This document shows positions 26,701 to 35,311 of a stretch of DNA of 64,000 nt, in pieces. The DNA is from Sphingomonas sp. 8AM. GTDB lineage: Bacteria > Pseudomonadota > Alphaproteobacteria > Sphingomonadales > Sphingomonadaceae. Each line of letters starts with the position of its first letter. Positions within the stretch are counted from its first letter, which is position 1. Position numbers and translations under genes: made by a program. The notes under the pieces are model-generated. The model worked only from the letters and a program-made list of their open reading frames with translations. It ran no database searches and was not told the origin of the DNA. The DNA is taken from the NCBI RefSeq assembly GCF_902506455.1, contig NZ_LR733844.1, forward strand, positions 3,096,666-3,160,665. The letters run 5' to 3'.

Positions 26701-27648
26701 CTACAGCCGCTTCGAGAACCAGTGCGGTGTCACATCCGCTTCGACCAAGGGGTTGTCGGTATCGACATGCCCCTCGGGATCGAGGTGGATCAGCGTCTCG
26801 ACGCGCGGGAAGGTGTCGCGCAGCGCGCGTTCGACGCGCTCGACGATGTCATGCGCGTCGCGCACCGACAGCGCGGCATCGACCTCCATGTGAAATTGCG
26901 CGAAATCGTGGCTGCCGGCGCGGCGGGTACGGAAATCGTGGATGCCACGAATGCCGGGCTGGCGCGCGGCGACCTCCATGAAGGCGGCGCGCTGCGCCTC
27001 CGGCCATTCCTTGTCCATCAGCATGTCGATCGCCTGGCTCGACGCCTGGAACGCGCCCCAAACCAGCCACGCGGCGATCGCAATGCCGAACACCGGGTCG
27101 GCACCCGAAATGCCGACATATTGGTCGAGCACCAGCGCCGCGATCACCGCGACGTTAAGCAGCATATCCGACTGGTAGTGCACGTTATCGGCCATGATCG
27201 CGATCGAGCCGGTCTGGCGGATGATGCTGCGCTGATAGGCGAGCAGCGCGAAGGTCGCGACGATCGCCACGATCGAGACACCGATACCGAGCCCGGCGTC
27301 TTCGTTGGCGACCGGATCGGAGAAGCGGCGGATCGCCTGTACCGCGATCCCGATCGCCGAGGCGGTGATGAGCACGACCTGGAACAACGCCGCCAGCGCC
27401 TCCGCCTTGCCATGACCGAAGCGATGGTCGTGATCGGCAGGCTCGGCCGCGAGCTTCACGCCATACAGCGTGACGAGGCTGGCGAGCAGGTCGAGCCCGG
27501 TATCCGCAAGGCTGCCGAGCATCGCGACCGATCCGGTATGCCACGCGGCATAGGCCTTCACGATCAACAGGGTACACGCCATCGCCACGCTCGCCAGCGC
27601 GGCGCGCATCGCGAGCGGGATGATCCGGCGACGTTCGTCGCGGGTCAT
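26701..27648 (-). CDS. Cation diffusion facilitator (FieF-like)
   Basis: 315 residues. Six membrane helices and a C-terminal cytosolic domain. The metal site signature is visible as GSVAMLGSLADTGLDLLASL (helix 2) and the matching NVHYQSDMLLN in helix 5, giving DD/HD-type ligands (Asp, Asp and His, Asp). HDHRFGHGKAEALAAL is the conserved histidine loop. Such proteins export Zn2+ or Fe2+ in exchange for protons; the metal is not certain. Its ATG overlaps the pdxH stop (ATGA, 27645-27648). Confidence 0.9.
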   Translation of the reverse strand: MTRDERRRIIPLAMRAALASVAMACTLLIVKAYAAWHTGSVAMLGSLADTGLDLLASLVTLYGVKLAAEPADHDHRFGHGKAEALAALFQVVLITASAIGIAVQAIRRFSDPVANEDAGLGIGVSIVAIVATFALLAYQRSIIRQTGSIAIMADNVHYQSDMLLNVAVIAALVLDQYVGISGADPVFGIAIAAWLVWGAFQASSQAIDMLMDKEWPEAQRAAFMEVAARQPGIRGIHDFRTRRAGSHDFAQFHMEVDAALSVRDAHDIVERVERALRDTFPRVETLIHLDPEGHVDTDNPLVEADVTPHWFSKRL

Positions 27649-28226
27649 GGGAACAGCAACCCTTCGCGCCAGCCGCCCTGCGCGTCGGGCGTGAACACGC
27701 GCCGTTCGTGCAGGCGATGCGCGCGGTCGTGCCAGAATTCGAAATGGCCGGGCGTAATGCGATAGCCGCCCCAATTTGGTGGGCGTGGGACATCCTGCCT
27801 GTCGAAGCGCGCCTTCATCTCCTCGAAGCGCGCCTCGAACGTCGCGCGATCGGCGAGCGGTCGCGATTGTTCGGAGGTCCAGGCACCGAGCTGCGAATCG
27901 CGGCCGCGGCTCGCGAAGTAAGCGTCGCTCTCCTCGTCGCTGGCGCGGGTCACCGCACCCTCGATCCGAATCTGCCGGCGCAGCGATTTCCAGTGGAAGA
28001 GCAACGCCGCCTGCGCATTGACGGTGAGATCGCCGGCCTTGCGGCTGCCGCGGTTGGTGTAGAAGACGAAGCCGTCCGGCCCGTGCCCCTTGAGCAGCAC
28101 CATCCGCACCGACGGACGCCCATGCGCATCCGCAGTCGCCAGCGCCATCGCATTGGGGTCGTTCGGCTCGCTGTCGCGCGCTTCGGCGAACCAGCGGTCG
28201 AACAAGGAAAAGGGATCGTCAGCCAT
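27645..28226 (-). CDS. pdxH: Pyridoxamine 5'-phosphate oxidase
   Basis: 193 residues. FMN enzyme that oxidises pyridoxine or pyridoxamine phosphate to pyridoxal phosphate. Family motifs: PSVRMVLLKG, FVFYTNRGSRKAGDL, ALLFHWKSLRRQIRIEG, and at the C-terminus NWGGYRITPGHFEFWHDRAHRLHER split over residues 150-175. ATG at 28226 (MADDPFSLF) is the usual start; a GTG 51 bases upstream gives an unlike lead. First gene of a three-gene transcript; divergent from ku over 129 bases. Confidence 0.94.
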   Translation of the reverse strand: MADDPFSLFDRWFAEARDSEPNDPNAMALATADAHGRPSVRMVLLKGHGPDGFVFYTNRGSRKAGDLTVNAQAALLFHWKSLRRQIRIEGAVTRASDEESDAYFASRGRDSQLGAWTSEQSRPLADRATFEARFEEMKARFDRQDVPRPPNWGGYRITPGHFEFWHDRAHRLHERRVFTPDAQGGWREGLLFP

Positions 28227-28355
28227 GCCGGCGCTCTTACCGCCATCCGCCCCAAAGGTCATCATCGTCGTGGCCACTCGCTAGACACAGATCAACCGGC
28301 GGAACCGTGTCCCCGCCCGAAGATTGAATCGCCTTCGCAACGAGAGGCTGATCCG

Positions 28356-29264
28356 ATGGCGGCGCGCGCATATTGGCAGGGACAGATCCGATTGGCGCTG
28401 GTGTCGATCCCGGTCGAAATTTACTCCGCCACCAAATCCGGCGCGCAGGTGGCCTTTCACCAGATCCACGAACCGAGCGGTCAGCGGATCAAATATGAGA
28501 AGGTCGCGCCCGGCGTCGGCCCGGTCGACACCGACGAGATCATGAAGGGCTTCGAGATCGAGAAGGGCGAGTACGTCCTCCTCGAACAGGACGAGATCGA
28601 TGCGGTCAAGCTCGAGTCGAAGAAGACGCTGGAGCTGACGCAGTTCGTCGATGCGCATGAAATCGACGTCCTTTATTACGAGAAGCCGTATTTCGTGGTT
28701 CCGGCCGACGATCTTGCCGAGGAAGCGTTCATCGTGCTGCGCGAGGCGTTGCGGCGCACGAAGAAGGTCGGACTCGGGCAGCTCGCGATGCGCGGGCGCG
28801 AATATGTCGTCAGCCTCAAGCCGTGTGGGCGGGGCATGATCCTCGAAACCTTGCGCTACGCCGACGAGGTGCACCGCGCGCAAGGGTATTTCCGTGATAT
28901 TCCCGACGGCAAGCCCGATGCCGAGCTACTCGATCTCGCCGAGGCGCTGATCGAGAAGAAGGCAGCGGCGTTCGATCCGGCCGAGTTCCACGACCGCTAT
29001 GTCGATGCGCTCAAGGATTTGATCGAGCGCAAGCGCAAGGCGAAGGGCCGCAAGATCATCGAGGACAAGGGCGACGATGGCGCGCGTTCGGGCTCGAACG
29101 TCGTCGACCTGATGGCGGCGCTCAAGAAGTCGATGGAAGGCAAGGGTAATACAACTGCGAAGAAGGCCGCAACGGACAAGCCTGCACCCCGCAAGCCCGC
29201 GGCGAAGACGTCCGCGGCGAAGGCGTCCACCGCCAAGACGTCGACGGCGAAGAAGCGTGCTTGA
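28356..29264 (+). CDS. ku: Ku protein, non-homologous end joining
   Basis: 302 residues. Binds double-strand DNA ends as a homodimer ring and recruits LigD. The Ku core fills residues 1-250 (YWQGQIRLALVSIPVEIYSA, LYYEKPYFVVPADD, VGLGQLAMRGREYVVSLKPCG). The last 45 residues are a lysine/alanine/threonine tail (KKAATDKPAPRKP and repeated AKTSTAK), a DNA-binding extension seen in many bacterial Ku proteins. ATG at 28356 sits behind GAGAGG. ligD starts 27 bases after the stop. A GGAAC at 28301-28305 could be the -35 of an EcfG-type promoter, but the matching -10 is poor. Confidence 0.94.
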   Translation: MAARAYWQGQIRLALVSIPVEIYSATKSGAQVAFHQIHEPSGQRIKYEKVAPGVGPVDTDEIMKGFEIEKGEYVLLEQDEIDAVKLESKKTLELTQFVDAHEIDVLYYEKPYFVVPADDLAEEAFIVLREALRRTKKVGLGQLAMRGREYVVSLKPCGRGMILETLRYADEVHRAQGYFRDIPDGKPDAELLDLAEALIEKKAAAFDPAEFHDRYVDALKDLIERKRKAKGRKIIEDKGDDGARSGSNVVDLMAALKKSMEGKGNTTAKKAATDKPAPRKPAAKTSAAKASTAKTSTAKKRA

Positions 29265-29291
29265 GCCTCGGGCTCGTGAAGGGAGGTACAT

Positions 29292-31694
29292 GTGACGACC
29301 GACCCACTCGCTTCCTATAACGCCAAGCGCGATTTCGCGAAAACCGCCGAGCCGGCCGGGACGCTCGCGCCGGGCAAGGGCAACAGCTTCATCGTCCAGA
29401 AGCATGATGCGACCCGGCTGCACTGGGATTTTCGTTTGGAAGTCAATGGTGTCCTGAAAAGCTGGGCGGTCACCCGCGGCCCCAGTATCGACCCGAACGA
29501 GAAGCGGCTTGCGGTCCGGACCGAGGATCATCCGCTTTCTTACGCCACGTTCGAGGGGTCGATCCCAGCGGGGGAATATGGGGGCGGGACGGTGATGTTG
29601 TGGGACCGCGGCACCTGGTCGCCGGTCAAGGGCAAGAGCGCCGCCGATATTGACAAGGGGCACCTCCATTTCATCCTCGATGGCGAGCGGATGAAGGGCG
29701 AGTGGCTGCTGATCCGGCTGCGCCCGCGCGGCAAGGAAAAGCGCGAAAACTGGCTGTTACGCAAGATCGAGGATGCCGAGGCCGGCGGCACCGACACGCT
29801 GGTGGAGACCGCGCTGACCAGCGTCGCGACCGGGCGGACGATGCAGGAGATCGCCGAGGGCAAGAAGGGAAAGCCCGCCAAGAAGCGCCAAGCGGGCAAG
29901 GCGCCGGTCTACGAGCCGCCGCAGCTCTGTACGCTCGTGGATCACGTTCCGGGCGGCGCGGAGTGGATACATGAGGTAAAATACGACGGCTATCGCGCGT
30001 TGGTCGCGCTCGGGGGCGGCAGGGCGAAGGTTTTTACGCGCAGCGGGCTCGACTGGAGCGACAAATTCCCCGGCATCGCCGAGGCCGCCGCCGCCCTTCC
30101 CGCATCGACCGCGCTGATCGATGGCGAGATCGTCGCGTTCAAGGATGGCCGGCCCGATTTCTCGACGCTCAAGGACGCGATCGGCGCGGGCGGCGCGATG
30201 ACGCTGTTCGCGTTCGACCTGCTCGAAGTCGACGGCGAGGATCTGCGCGACCAGCCCAATGTCACGCGCAAGGAGCGGCTGCGCGCGCTGGTCGGGGATG
30301 GCGAGGAGCGGCTGCGCTTTTCCGAGCATATCGTCGGGTCGGGCGAGCAATTGTTCGAGACGATGTGTCGCGAGGGCTATGAAGGCGTCGTCTCCAAGCG
30401 CGCCGATGCGCCGTATCGCGGGCGCCGGACGTCGGCGTGGCTGAAGATCAAATGCATCCGGCGGCAGGAGTTCGTAATCGTCGGCTGGCTGCCCTCCACC
30501 AAGTCGCGCGGGCTGCGGTCGCTGCTGCTCGGGGTGCATGACGGCGACACCCTGCGCTATGCCGGCAAGGTCGGCACCGGGTTCGATGCGGCGACGATGG
30601 ACAATCTGCGAACGCGGCTCGACAAACTGGCGCGCAAGACCGCCACCGTCGAGGCACCCCGTGCCGCCGTCAAGGGCGCGCACTGGGTGAAGCCCGAGCT
30701 GGTCGCGGAAGTGGCCTTTGCCGAGACGACCCCCGATGGCGTGCTGCGCCATTCGAGCTTCATCGGGCTGCGCGGCGACAAGCCTGCGGCGGAGGTCGTC
30801 GCCGAGCGGCCTGCCCCCACACCGAAGGTCGAGTCGCGGATCAAGGTCACCAACCGCGACCGCGTGATCTTTCCGGAGAGCGACGTCACCAAGGGGCAGC
30901 TCGCCGATTATTACGCCGCGGTGGCGGGCATCATGCTCCCCTGGGCCGGGCATCGGCCGGTCAGTCTCGTGCGCTGCCCGCAAGGGCGGGCACGGCAATG
31001 CTTCTTCCAGAAGCACGACGCCGGATCGTTCGGCGACACCGTGCATCAGGTGCCGATCCGCGAGAAGGACGGCAGCACCGAAAACTATCTGTATGTCGAC
31101 GATGCCGACGGGCTGGTCGCGTGCGTGCAGATGGGGACGATCGAGTTCCACGGCTGGGGATCACGCGTCGACGCGCTCGAACGGCCTGACCGGATGGTGT
31201 TCGACCTCGACCCCGACGAAGGACTCGGCTTCGAGGAGACCAAGCGCGCCGCCGTGCACCTGAAGGAGCAGCTCGCCGAACTGGGGCTGGTCAGCTTCCC
31301 GCTGCTGTCGGGGGGCAAGGGCGTCCATGTCGTCGTCCCGCTGACCCCCAAGGCCGAATGGCCGGCAGTGCGCGATTTCGCCGACCGCTTTGCCCGCGCA
31401 ATGGCCCATGCCGATCCCGAGCGGTTCGTGGCGGTGATGAGCAAGGCCAAGCGCAAGGGACGGATCTTCATCGACTATTTGCGCAACCAGCGCGGCGCGA
31501 CCGCGATCATGCCCTATGCGGCGCGGGCACGGGCCGGCGCACCGGTCGCGGCCCCCGTGTCGTGGACCGAGTTGCGCGATCTCGACAGCGCCGCGCACTG
31601 GCACGTCGGGGAGGCGGAGGCGCTGATCGCGCGCGCCAACGGGCGGTCACTGAAAGGCTGGGGCGTCGCCGATCAGGTGCTGCCGGACCTTTGA
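29292..31694 (+). CDS. ligD: ATP-dependent DNA ligase D (LigD)
   Basis: 800 residues with all three activities in the order phosphoesterase, ligase, polymerase. Residues 1-165 are the 3'-phosphoesterase (FIVQKHDATRLHWDFRLE, then GGTVMLWDRGTW). The ligase domain has its adenylated lysine at 230 (EVKYDGYRAL) and the later motifs LIDGEIVAFKDG, VSKRADAPYRG and WLKIKC. The polymerase domain (from about residue 515) carries the metal-binding DLD (Asp638, Asp640 in MVFDLDPDEG). GTG at 29292 is chosen because GGGAGG lies 6-7 bases upstream. Co-transcribed with ku; the pair repairs breaks when no sister copy exists. Confidence 0.94.
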   Translation: MTTDPLASYNAKRDFAKTAEPAGTLAPGKGNSFIVQKHDATRLHWDFRLEVNGVLKSWAVTRGPSIDPNEKRLAVRTEDHPLSYATFEGSIPAGEYGGGTVMLWDRGTWSPVKGKSAADIDKGHLHFILDGERMKGEWLLIRLRPRGKEKRENWLLRKIEDAEAGGTDTLVETALTSVATGRTMQEIAEGKKGKPAKKRQAGKAPVYEPPQLCTLVDHVPGGAEWIHEVKYDGYRALVALGGGRAKVFTRSGLDWSDKFPGIAEAAAALPASTALIDGEIVAFKDGRPDFSTLKDAIGAGGAMTLFAFDLLEVDGEDLRDQPNVTRKERLRALVGDGEERLRFSEHIVGSGEQLFETMCREGYEGVVSKRADAPYRGRRTSAWLKIKCIRRQEFVIVGWLPSTKSRGLRSLLLGVHDGDTLRYAGKVGTGFDAATMDNLRTRLDKLARKTATVEAPRAAVKGAHWVKPELVAEVAFAETTPDGVLRHSSFIGLRGDKPAAEVVAERPAPTPKVESRIKVTNRDRVIFPESDVTKGQLADYYAAVAGIMLPWAGHRPVSLVRCPQGRARQCFFQKHDAGSFGDTVHQVPIREKDGSTENYLYVDDADGLVACVQMGTIEFHGWGSRVDALERPDRMVFDLDPDEGLGFEETKRAAVHLKEQLAELGLVSFPLLSGGKGVHVVVPLTPKAEWPAVRDFADRFARAMAHADPERFVAVMSKAKRKGRIFIDYLRNQRGATAIMPYAARARAGAPVAAPVSWTELRDLDSAAHWHVGEAEALIARANGRSLKGWGVADQVLPDL

Positions 31695-31751
31695 GACGGC
31701 TTCGTCGATTCCGATTGCTTAACCCGATGGCCGCATTAGGGTCCGCCGCAG

Positions 31752-34235
31752 TTGGCTAAGGAGGAACCGCTGGCCACGCAGCCCCTCTTTGACGCCGGTA
31801 CGCTGGCCCGCCGCCGCTTCGACGATTATGCCGGCACGCCGTCCGACACGATGCGCGCCGGTGCCGCCGCGCCGTGGCTGGCGGTGCTGGAGGAATTGTC
31901 TGCGGTCGCGGGCGACGATCTCGGCCATGCGCGCGAGCGGGTGCAGCGGCACGCGATCGATATCGGCACCGGTTTCCGCATCATCGGCGAGGACAGCGAG
32001 CGGCCGTGGCCGGTCAGCCCGGTGCCGCTGCTGATCGAGGCGCAGGAATGGGCGCGGATCGAGCGCGGGATCGTCCAGCGCGCCGATCTGTTCGAGACGA
32101 TCCTCGCCGATCTCTATGGCCCGTCGACGCTGGCGGAACGCGGCTATTTCCCCGCGACGCTCGTCACCGGCAGCCCGTTCTTCCTGCGGCCGCTGGTCGG
32201 GCTCGCGCCGCCGGGCGGACACCATCTGCATTTCGTCGCGATCGACCTCGGGCGCAGTCCATCGGGCGAGTGGCGCGTGCTCGCCGACCATCTGCGCGCG
32301 CCGACCGGGGCGGGCTATGCGCTGGAAAACCGGCTGGCGGTCAGCCGGACGCTCGGCGGGTTGCAGGCGCGGCTCAACGTCCGCCGCCACGCGCCGTTCT
32401 TCGCGGCGTTCCGCGAGGGGCTGGCGGCAGCGTGCCAGCGCAGCGATCCGCGGATCGGGCTGCTGACGCCGGGGCGCTACAACCCCAGCTACCCCGAACA
32501 GGCGCATCTGGCGCGCTATCTCGGGCTGTTGCTGGTCGAGGGCGACGATCTCGCCGCGCTGGAGGATCGGCTGTACGTCCGCACGATCGCCGGGCTGAAG
32601 CGCGTCGATGCGCTGTGGCGGCGGCTCGATCCGCGGCTGCTCGATCCGCTGGCGTTCGATTCGCACTCGCGGATCGGGGTGCCGGGGCTGATCGACGTCT
32701 GGGCGCAGGGCAATGTCGTGCTCGCCAATGCGCCGGGTGCAGGGGTGCTGGAAAGCCCGGCGTTCGGGGCGTTCCTGCCGCAGCTCAGCACGCGGCTGAC
32801 CGGTGCGGACCTGATCCTGCCCAATATCGCGACCTGGTGGTGCGGACAGCCGCGCGAGGCCGGGCATGTCGCGGGCGAGTTTGAATCGATGCTGCTATCC
32901 CCGGCGTTCGGGGCGCGGACGCTCGGCCTGCCCGGCGAAGCGCCGGTCGCGGGGGCCGATCTGACGCCCGAGCAGCGCGCCGCCTTCCTCGACGACCTGA
33001 CGCGTCGCCCGCAGGACTATGTCGGGCAGGAAGTCGTGCGGCTTTCGACAATGCCGGTCATCATCGAGGACCGGCTGGAGCCGCGTCCGTTCACGTTGCG
33101 GGTGTTTGCGGCGCGCGATGCGCATGGAAACTGGCAGGTACTGCCCGGCGGTTTCGCGCGGATCGGCGAGCATCCGGACCCGCGCGCGGCGGTGCTGGGC
33201 GAAGGCACGTGGTCGGCGGATGTCTGCGTGCACGGTGCGGAGCCGGTGTCGCCGGTCTCGTTGCTGCCCGCGCCCGATTCGCTGCACATCCGGCGCAATC
33301 CGGGGACGCTGCCGAGCCGCGTCGCGGACAATTTCTTCTGGCTGGGGCGCTATCTGGAGCGCGGCGAGGCGTTGCTGGCGGGGATCCGGGTCATGCTGGG
33401 GCACTCCATCGATGCCGACACCGGCGCGGCGCCCGACGAGGCGACGATCGCGAAGCTGGTCGCCGAGATCGTCGACAGCGGTGCGGCCCCTGCCCCGGGC
33501 GGTTTTCGCCGGGCCGACCTGATCGCGTTCGCGCGGATCGCGATGGAGGCACGCGACGGCTGGCAATCGGTGGCGGCAATAAACACCCATGCGCAGCGGA
33601 TCGCGGGCGGGTCGCGCGACCGGCTGTCGGTCGACATGGTGCGGTTGCTCGATGCGCCCTTCCCGACGCATCGCGGGATGCTCGATCGTGCCGGCTCGCT
33701 CCAGCGCCGCTATGCCGCGATCGCCGGGCTGTCCGCCGAGCATATGGGGCGGACCGCGGCGTGGCGGTTCCACGATCTCGGACGGCGGATCGAGCGGGCG
33801 CGGGCAATCACGCGCGCGGCGCGGATCTTCGGGATGAGCGGCGCGTCGGCGGGCGATCTGTCGACGTTGCTCGATCTCGCCGACAGCCAGATCAGTTATC
33901 GCCAGCGCTATCTGACCGGGATCGCGCGCGTGCCGGTGGTCGATCTGACCGTGCTCGATCCGGGCAATCCGCGCGCGCTGGCGTTTCAGGTCGAGCGGAT
34001 TCGGGAGCATCTCGCCGCGCTGCCGGTGCTCGATGACGACGGCATGGCCGAGCCGCAGCAGATCGAGGCAACCGAGCTTCATGCGCTGGTCGCGCCGGCG
34101 CAGGCGGCGCTGCTCGATCCGGAAACGTTGTCGGAGATCGAGCACCGGCTGTTCCGGCTGTCCGAGGCGATTGCGCGGCGGTACTTCCTGCAAGGGGCCG
34201 AGCCGTTGCGGGCGAGCGGATTGACGCTGGCGTGA
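31752..34235 (+). CDS. Circularly permuted ATP-grasp protein fused to alpha-E domain
   Basis: 827 residues from TTG 31752, or 821 from CTG 31770. The first 480 residues are a circularly permuted ATP-grasp type 2 domain (YGPSTLAERGYFP, LTPGRYNPSYPEQAHLARYLG, then LVEGDDL); the rest (from SRVADNFFWLGRYLERGE) is an all-helical alpha-E domain. In many bacteria these are two genes; here they are one. ATP-grasp enzymes join carboxylates to amines, and comparative genomics has linked this trio with a transglutaminase to peptide synthesis or modification; no substrate is known. Start choice: a full AAGGAGG at 31758-31764 favours CTG at 31770 (second residue Ala, ATQPLFDAG). The transglutaminase follows at 34352. 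Confidence 0.88.
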   Translation: MAKEEPLATQPLFDAGTLARRRFDDYAGTPSDTMRAGAAAPWLAVLEELSAVAGDDLGHARERVQRHAIDIGTGFRIIGEDSERPWPVSPVPLLIEAQEWARIERGIVQRADLFETILADLYGPSTLAERGYFPATLVTGSPFFLRPLVGLAPPGGHHLHFVAIDLGRSPSGEWRVLADHLRAPTGAGYALENRLAVSRTLGGLQARLNVRRHAPFFAAFREGLAAACQRSDPRIGLLTPGRYNPSYPEQAHLARYLGLLLVEGDDLAALEDRLYVRTIAGLKRVDALWRRLDPRLLDPLAFDSHSRIGVPGLIDVWAQGNVVLANAPGAGVLESPAFGAFLPQLSTRLTGADLILPNIATWWCGQPREAGHVAGEFESMLLSPAFGARTLGLPGEAPVAGADLTPEQRAAFLDDLTRRPQDYVGQEVVRLSTMPVIIEDRLEPRPFTLRVFAARDAHGNWQVLPGGFARIGEHPDPRAAVLGEGTWSADVCVHGAEPVSPVSLLPAPDSLHIRRNPGTLPSRVADNFFWLGRYLERGEALLAGIRVMLGHSIDADTGAAPDEATIAKLVAEIVDSGAAPAPGGFRRADLIAFARIAMEARDGWQSVAAINTHAQRIAGGSRDRLSVDMVRLLDAPFPTHRGMLDRAGSLQRRYAAIAGLSAEHMGRTAAWRFHDLGRRIERARAITRAARIFGMSGASAGDLSTLLDLADSQISYRQRYLTGIARVPVVDLTVLDPGNPRALAFQVERIREHLAALPVLDDDGMAEPQQIEATELHALVAPAQAALLDPETLSEIEHRLFRLSEAIARRYFLQGAEPLRASGLTLA
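31758..31764 (+). promoter_or_regulatory. Strong Shine-Dalgarno inside the annotated start of the ATP-grasp gene
   Basis: AAGGAGG at 31758-31764 lies after the first possible start (TTG 31752) and 5 bases before an in-frame CTG at 31770, so it points to initiation at CTG. Confidence 0.5.
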
Positions 34236-34252
34236 GGGTTATATCTTCACGC

Positions 34253-34330
34253 CGTCATTGCGAGCGCAGCGAAGCAATCCAGAGCCCGGCGCGTAACGCC
34301 CTGGATTGCTTCGCTACGCTCGCAATGACG
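34253..34330. repeat. Family A inverted repeat, copy 4
   Basis: CGTCATTGCGAGCGCAGCGA against TCGCTACGCTCGCAATGACG. Lies between the ATP-grasp fusion gene and its transglutaminase partner. Confidence 0.87.
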
Positions 34331-34351
34331 GAGGGGAATTAGGCCTGACCG

Positions 34352-35251
34352 ATGCGCTATGACATCCGCCACATCACCCGCTTCGACTATGGCAATGCGG
34401 TCAAGTTCGCGCGCTGCAACCTGCGGCTGAAGCCGATCGACTGGCCGGGGCAGAAGCTGGAGGAATATGCGCTGCACGTCGCGCCGTCCGGTCGGACCAC
34501 CGCGGCCTATGCGGAGGCGGGGCTGGCGCATGTCACGCGGCTGGTGGTCGACGAGCGCGTGCGGCGGCTGACGATCGAGAGCGTCGCGCGGCTGACCGTC
34601 GACCGGCTGGTGCCGGTGCCCGATTCAAGCGACCTGACGATCGCCGAGGTTTGCGCGCTCGCGCGGGCGTCGGGCGACGTGTCGGCGGCGGGGCCGGCGG
34701 CGTATCTGTTCCCCTCGCCGCTGATCCCGCTGGACCGCGCGATCGCCGATTATTGCGCGCCCGACCTTTCGCCGGACCGCAACGTGATGGAGGCCGGGAT
34801 CGCGCTGGCGCAGCGCATCCAGCGCGACTTCGCCTTCGATCCCACCGCCACGTTGGTCGACACGCCGCCGCACGAGGCGTTCGCCAAGCGCAGCGGCGTC
34901 TGTCAGGATTTCGCGCAGATCATGCTGACGGGCCTGCGCGCCGCCGGGCTGCCCGCCGCTTATGCCTCGGGCTATATCCGCACCATCCCGCCGCCCGGGG
35001 AGGACCGGCTGGTCGGCGCGGACGCCACTCATGCGTGGGTGCTGATCTGGTGCGGGCCGGTGCGCGGCTGGGTCGGGGTCGATCCGACCAACGGCATCTG
35101 GATGGCGGGCGATCATATCGTCGTCGCGATCGGGCGCGACTATGCGGAGATCGCACCGGTCGACGGCGTGGTGCTGGGATCGGGGGCGCAGGCGATGGAG
35201 GTCAGCGTCGACGTCGCACCGATCGGGGAGCTGATCGGGGAGCCGGCGTAA
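34352..35251 (+). CDS. Transglutaminase-like cysteine peptidase family protein
   Basis: 299 residues. N-terminal beta domain (residues 1-110, starting MRYDIRHITRFDYG), then a transglutaminase core with Cys184 (SGVCQDFAQI), His227 (DATHAWV) and Asp244 (VGVDPTNG), the complete triad. The family hydrolyses or transfers amide bonds. Genes of this type nearly always accompany the ATP-grasp and alpha-E proteins, as here, although a repeat separates them by 116 bases. No signal peptide, so it acts in the cytosol. The peptide or protein it acts on is unknown. Confidence 0.9.
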   Translation: MRYDIRHITRFDYGNAVKFARCNLRLKPIDWPGQKLEEYALHVAPSGRTTAAYAEAGLAHVTRLVVDERVRRLTIESVARLTVDRLVPVPDSSDLTIAEVCALARASGDVSAAGPAAYLFPSPLIPLDRAIADYCAPDLSPDRNVMEAGIALAQRIQRDFAFDPTATLVDTPPHEAFAKRSGVCQDFAQIMLTGLRAAGLPAAYASGYIRTIPPPGEDRLVGADATHAWVLIWCGPVRGWVGVDPTNGIWMAGDHIVVAIGRDYAEIAPVDGVVLGSGAQAMEVSVDVAPIGELIGEPA

Positions 35252-35311
35252 CGATTGCGCTTCGCGCGACGCTGCCCCACATAGGCGAGTAACACACCAA
35301 CCGGGGAAGAC

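Noticed and set aside
29757..31151. 464-codon minus-strand frame across ligD
   Set aside because: Lies wholly inside ligD, a clear gene with all catalytic motifs; no start signal or family.
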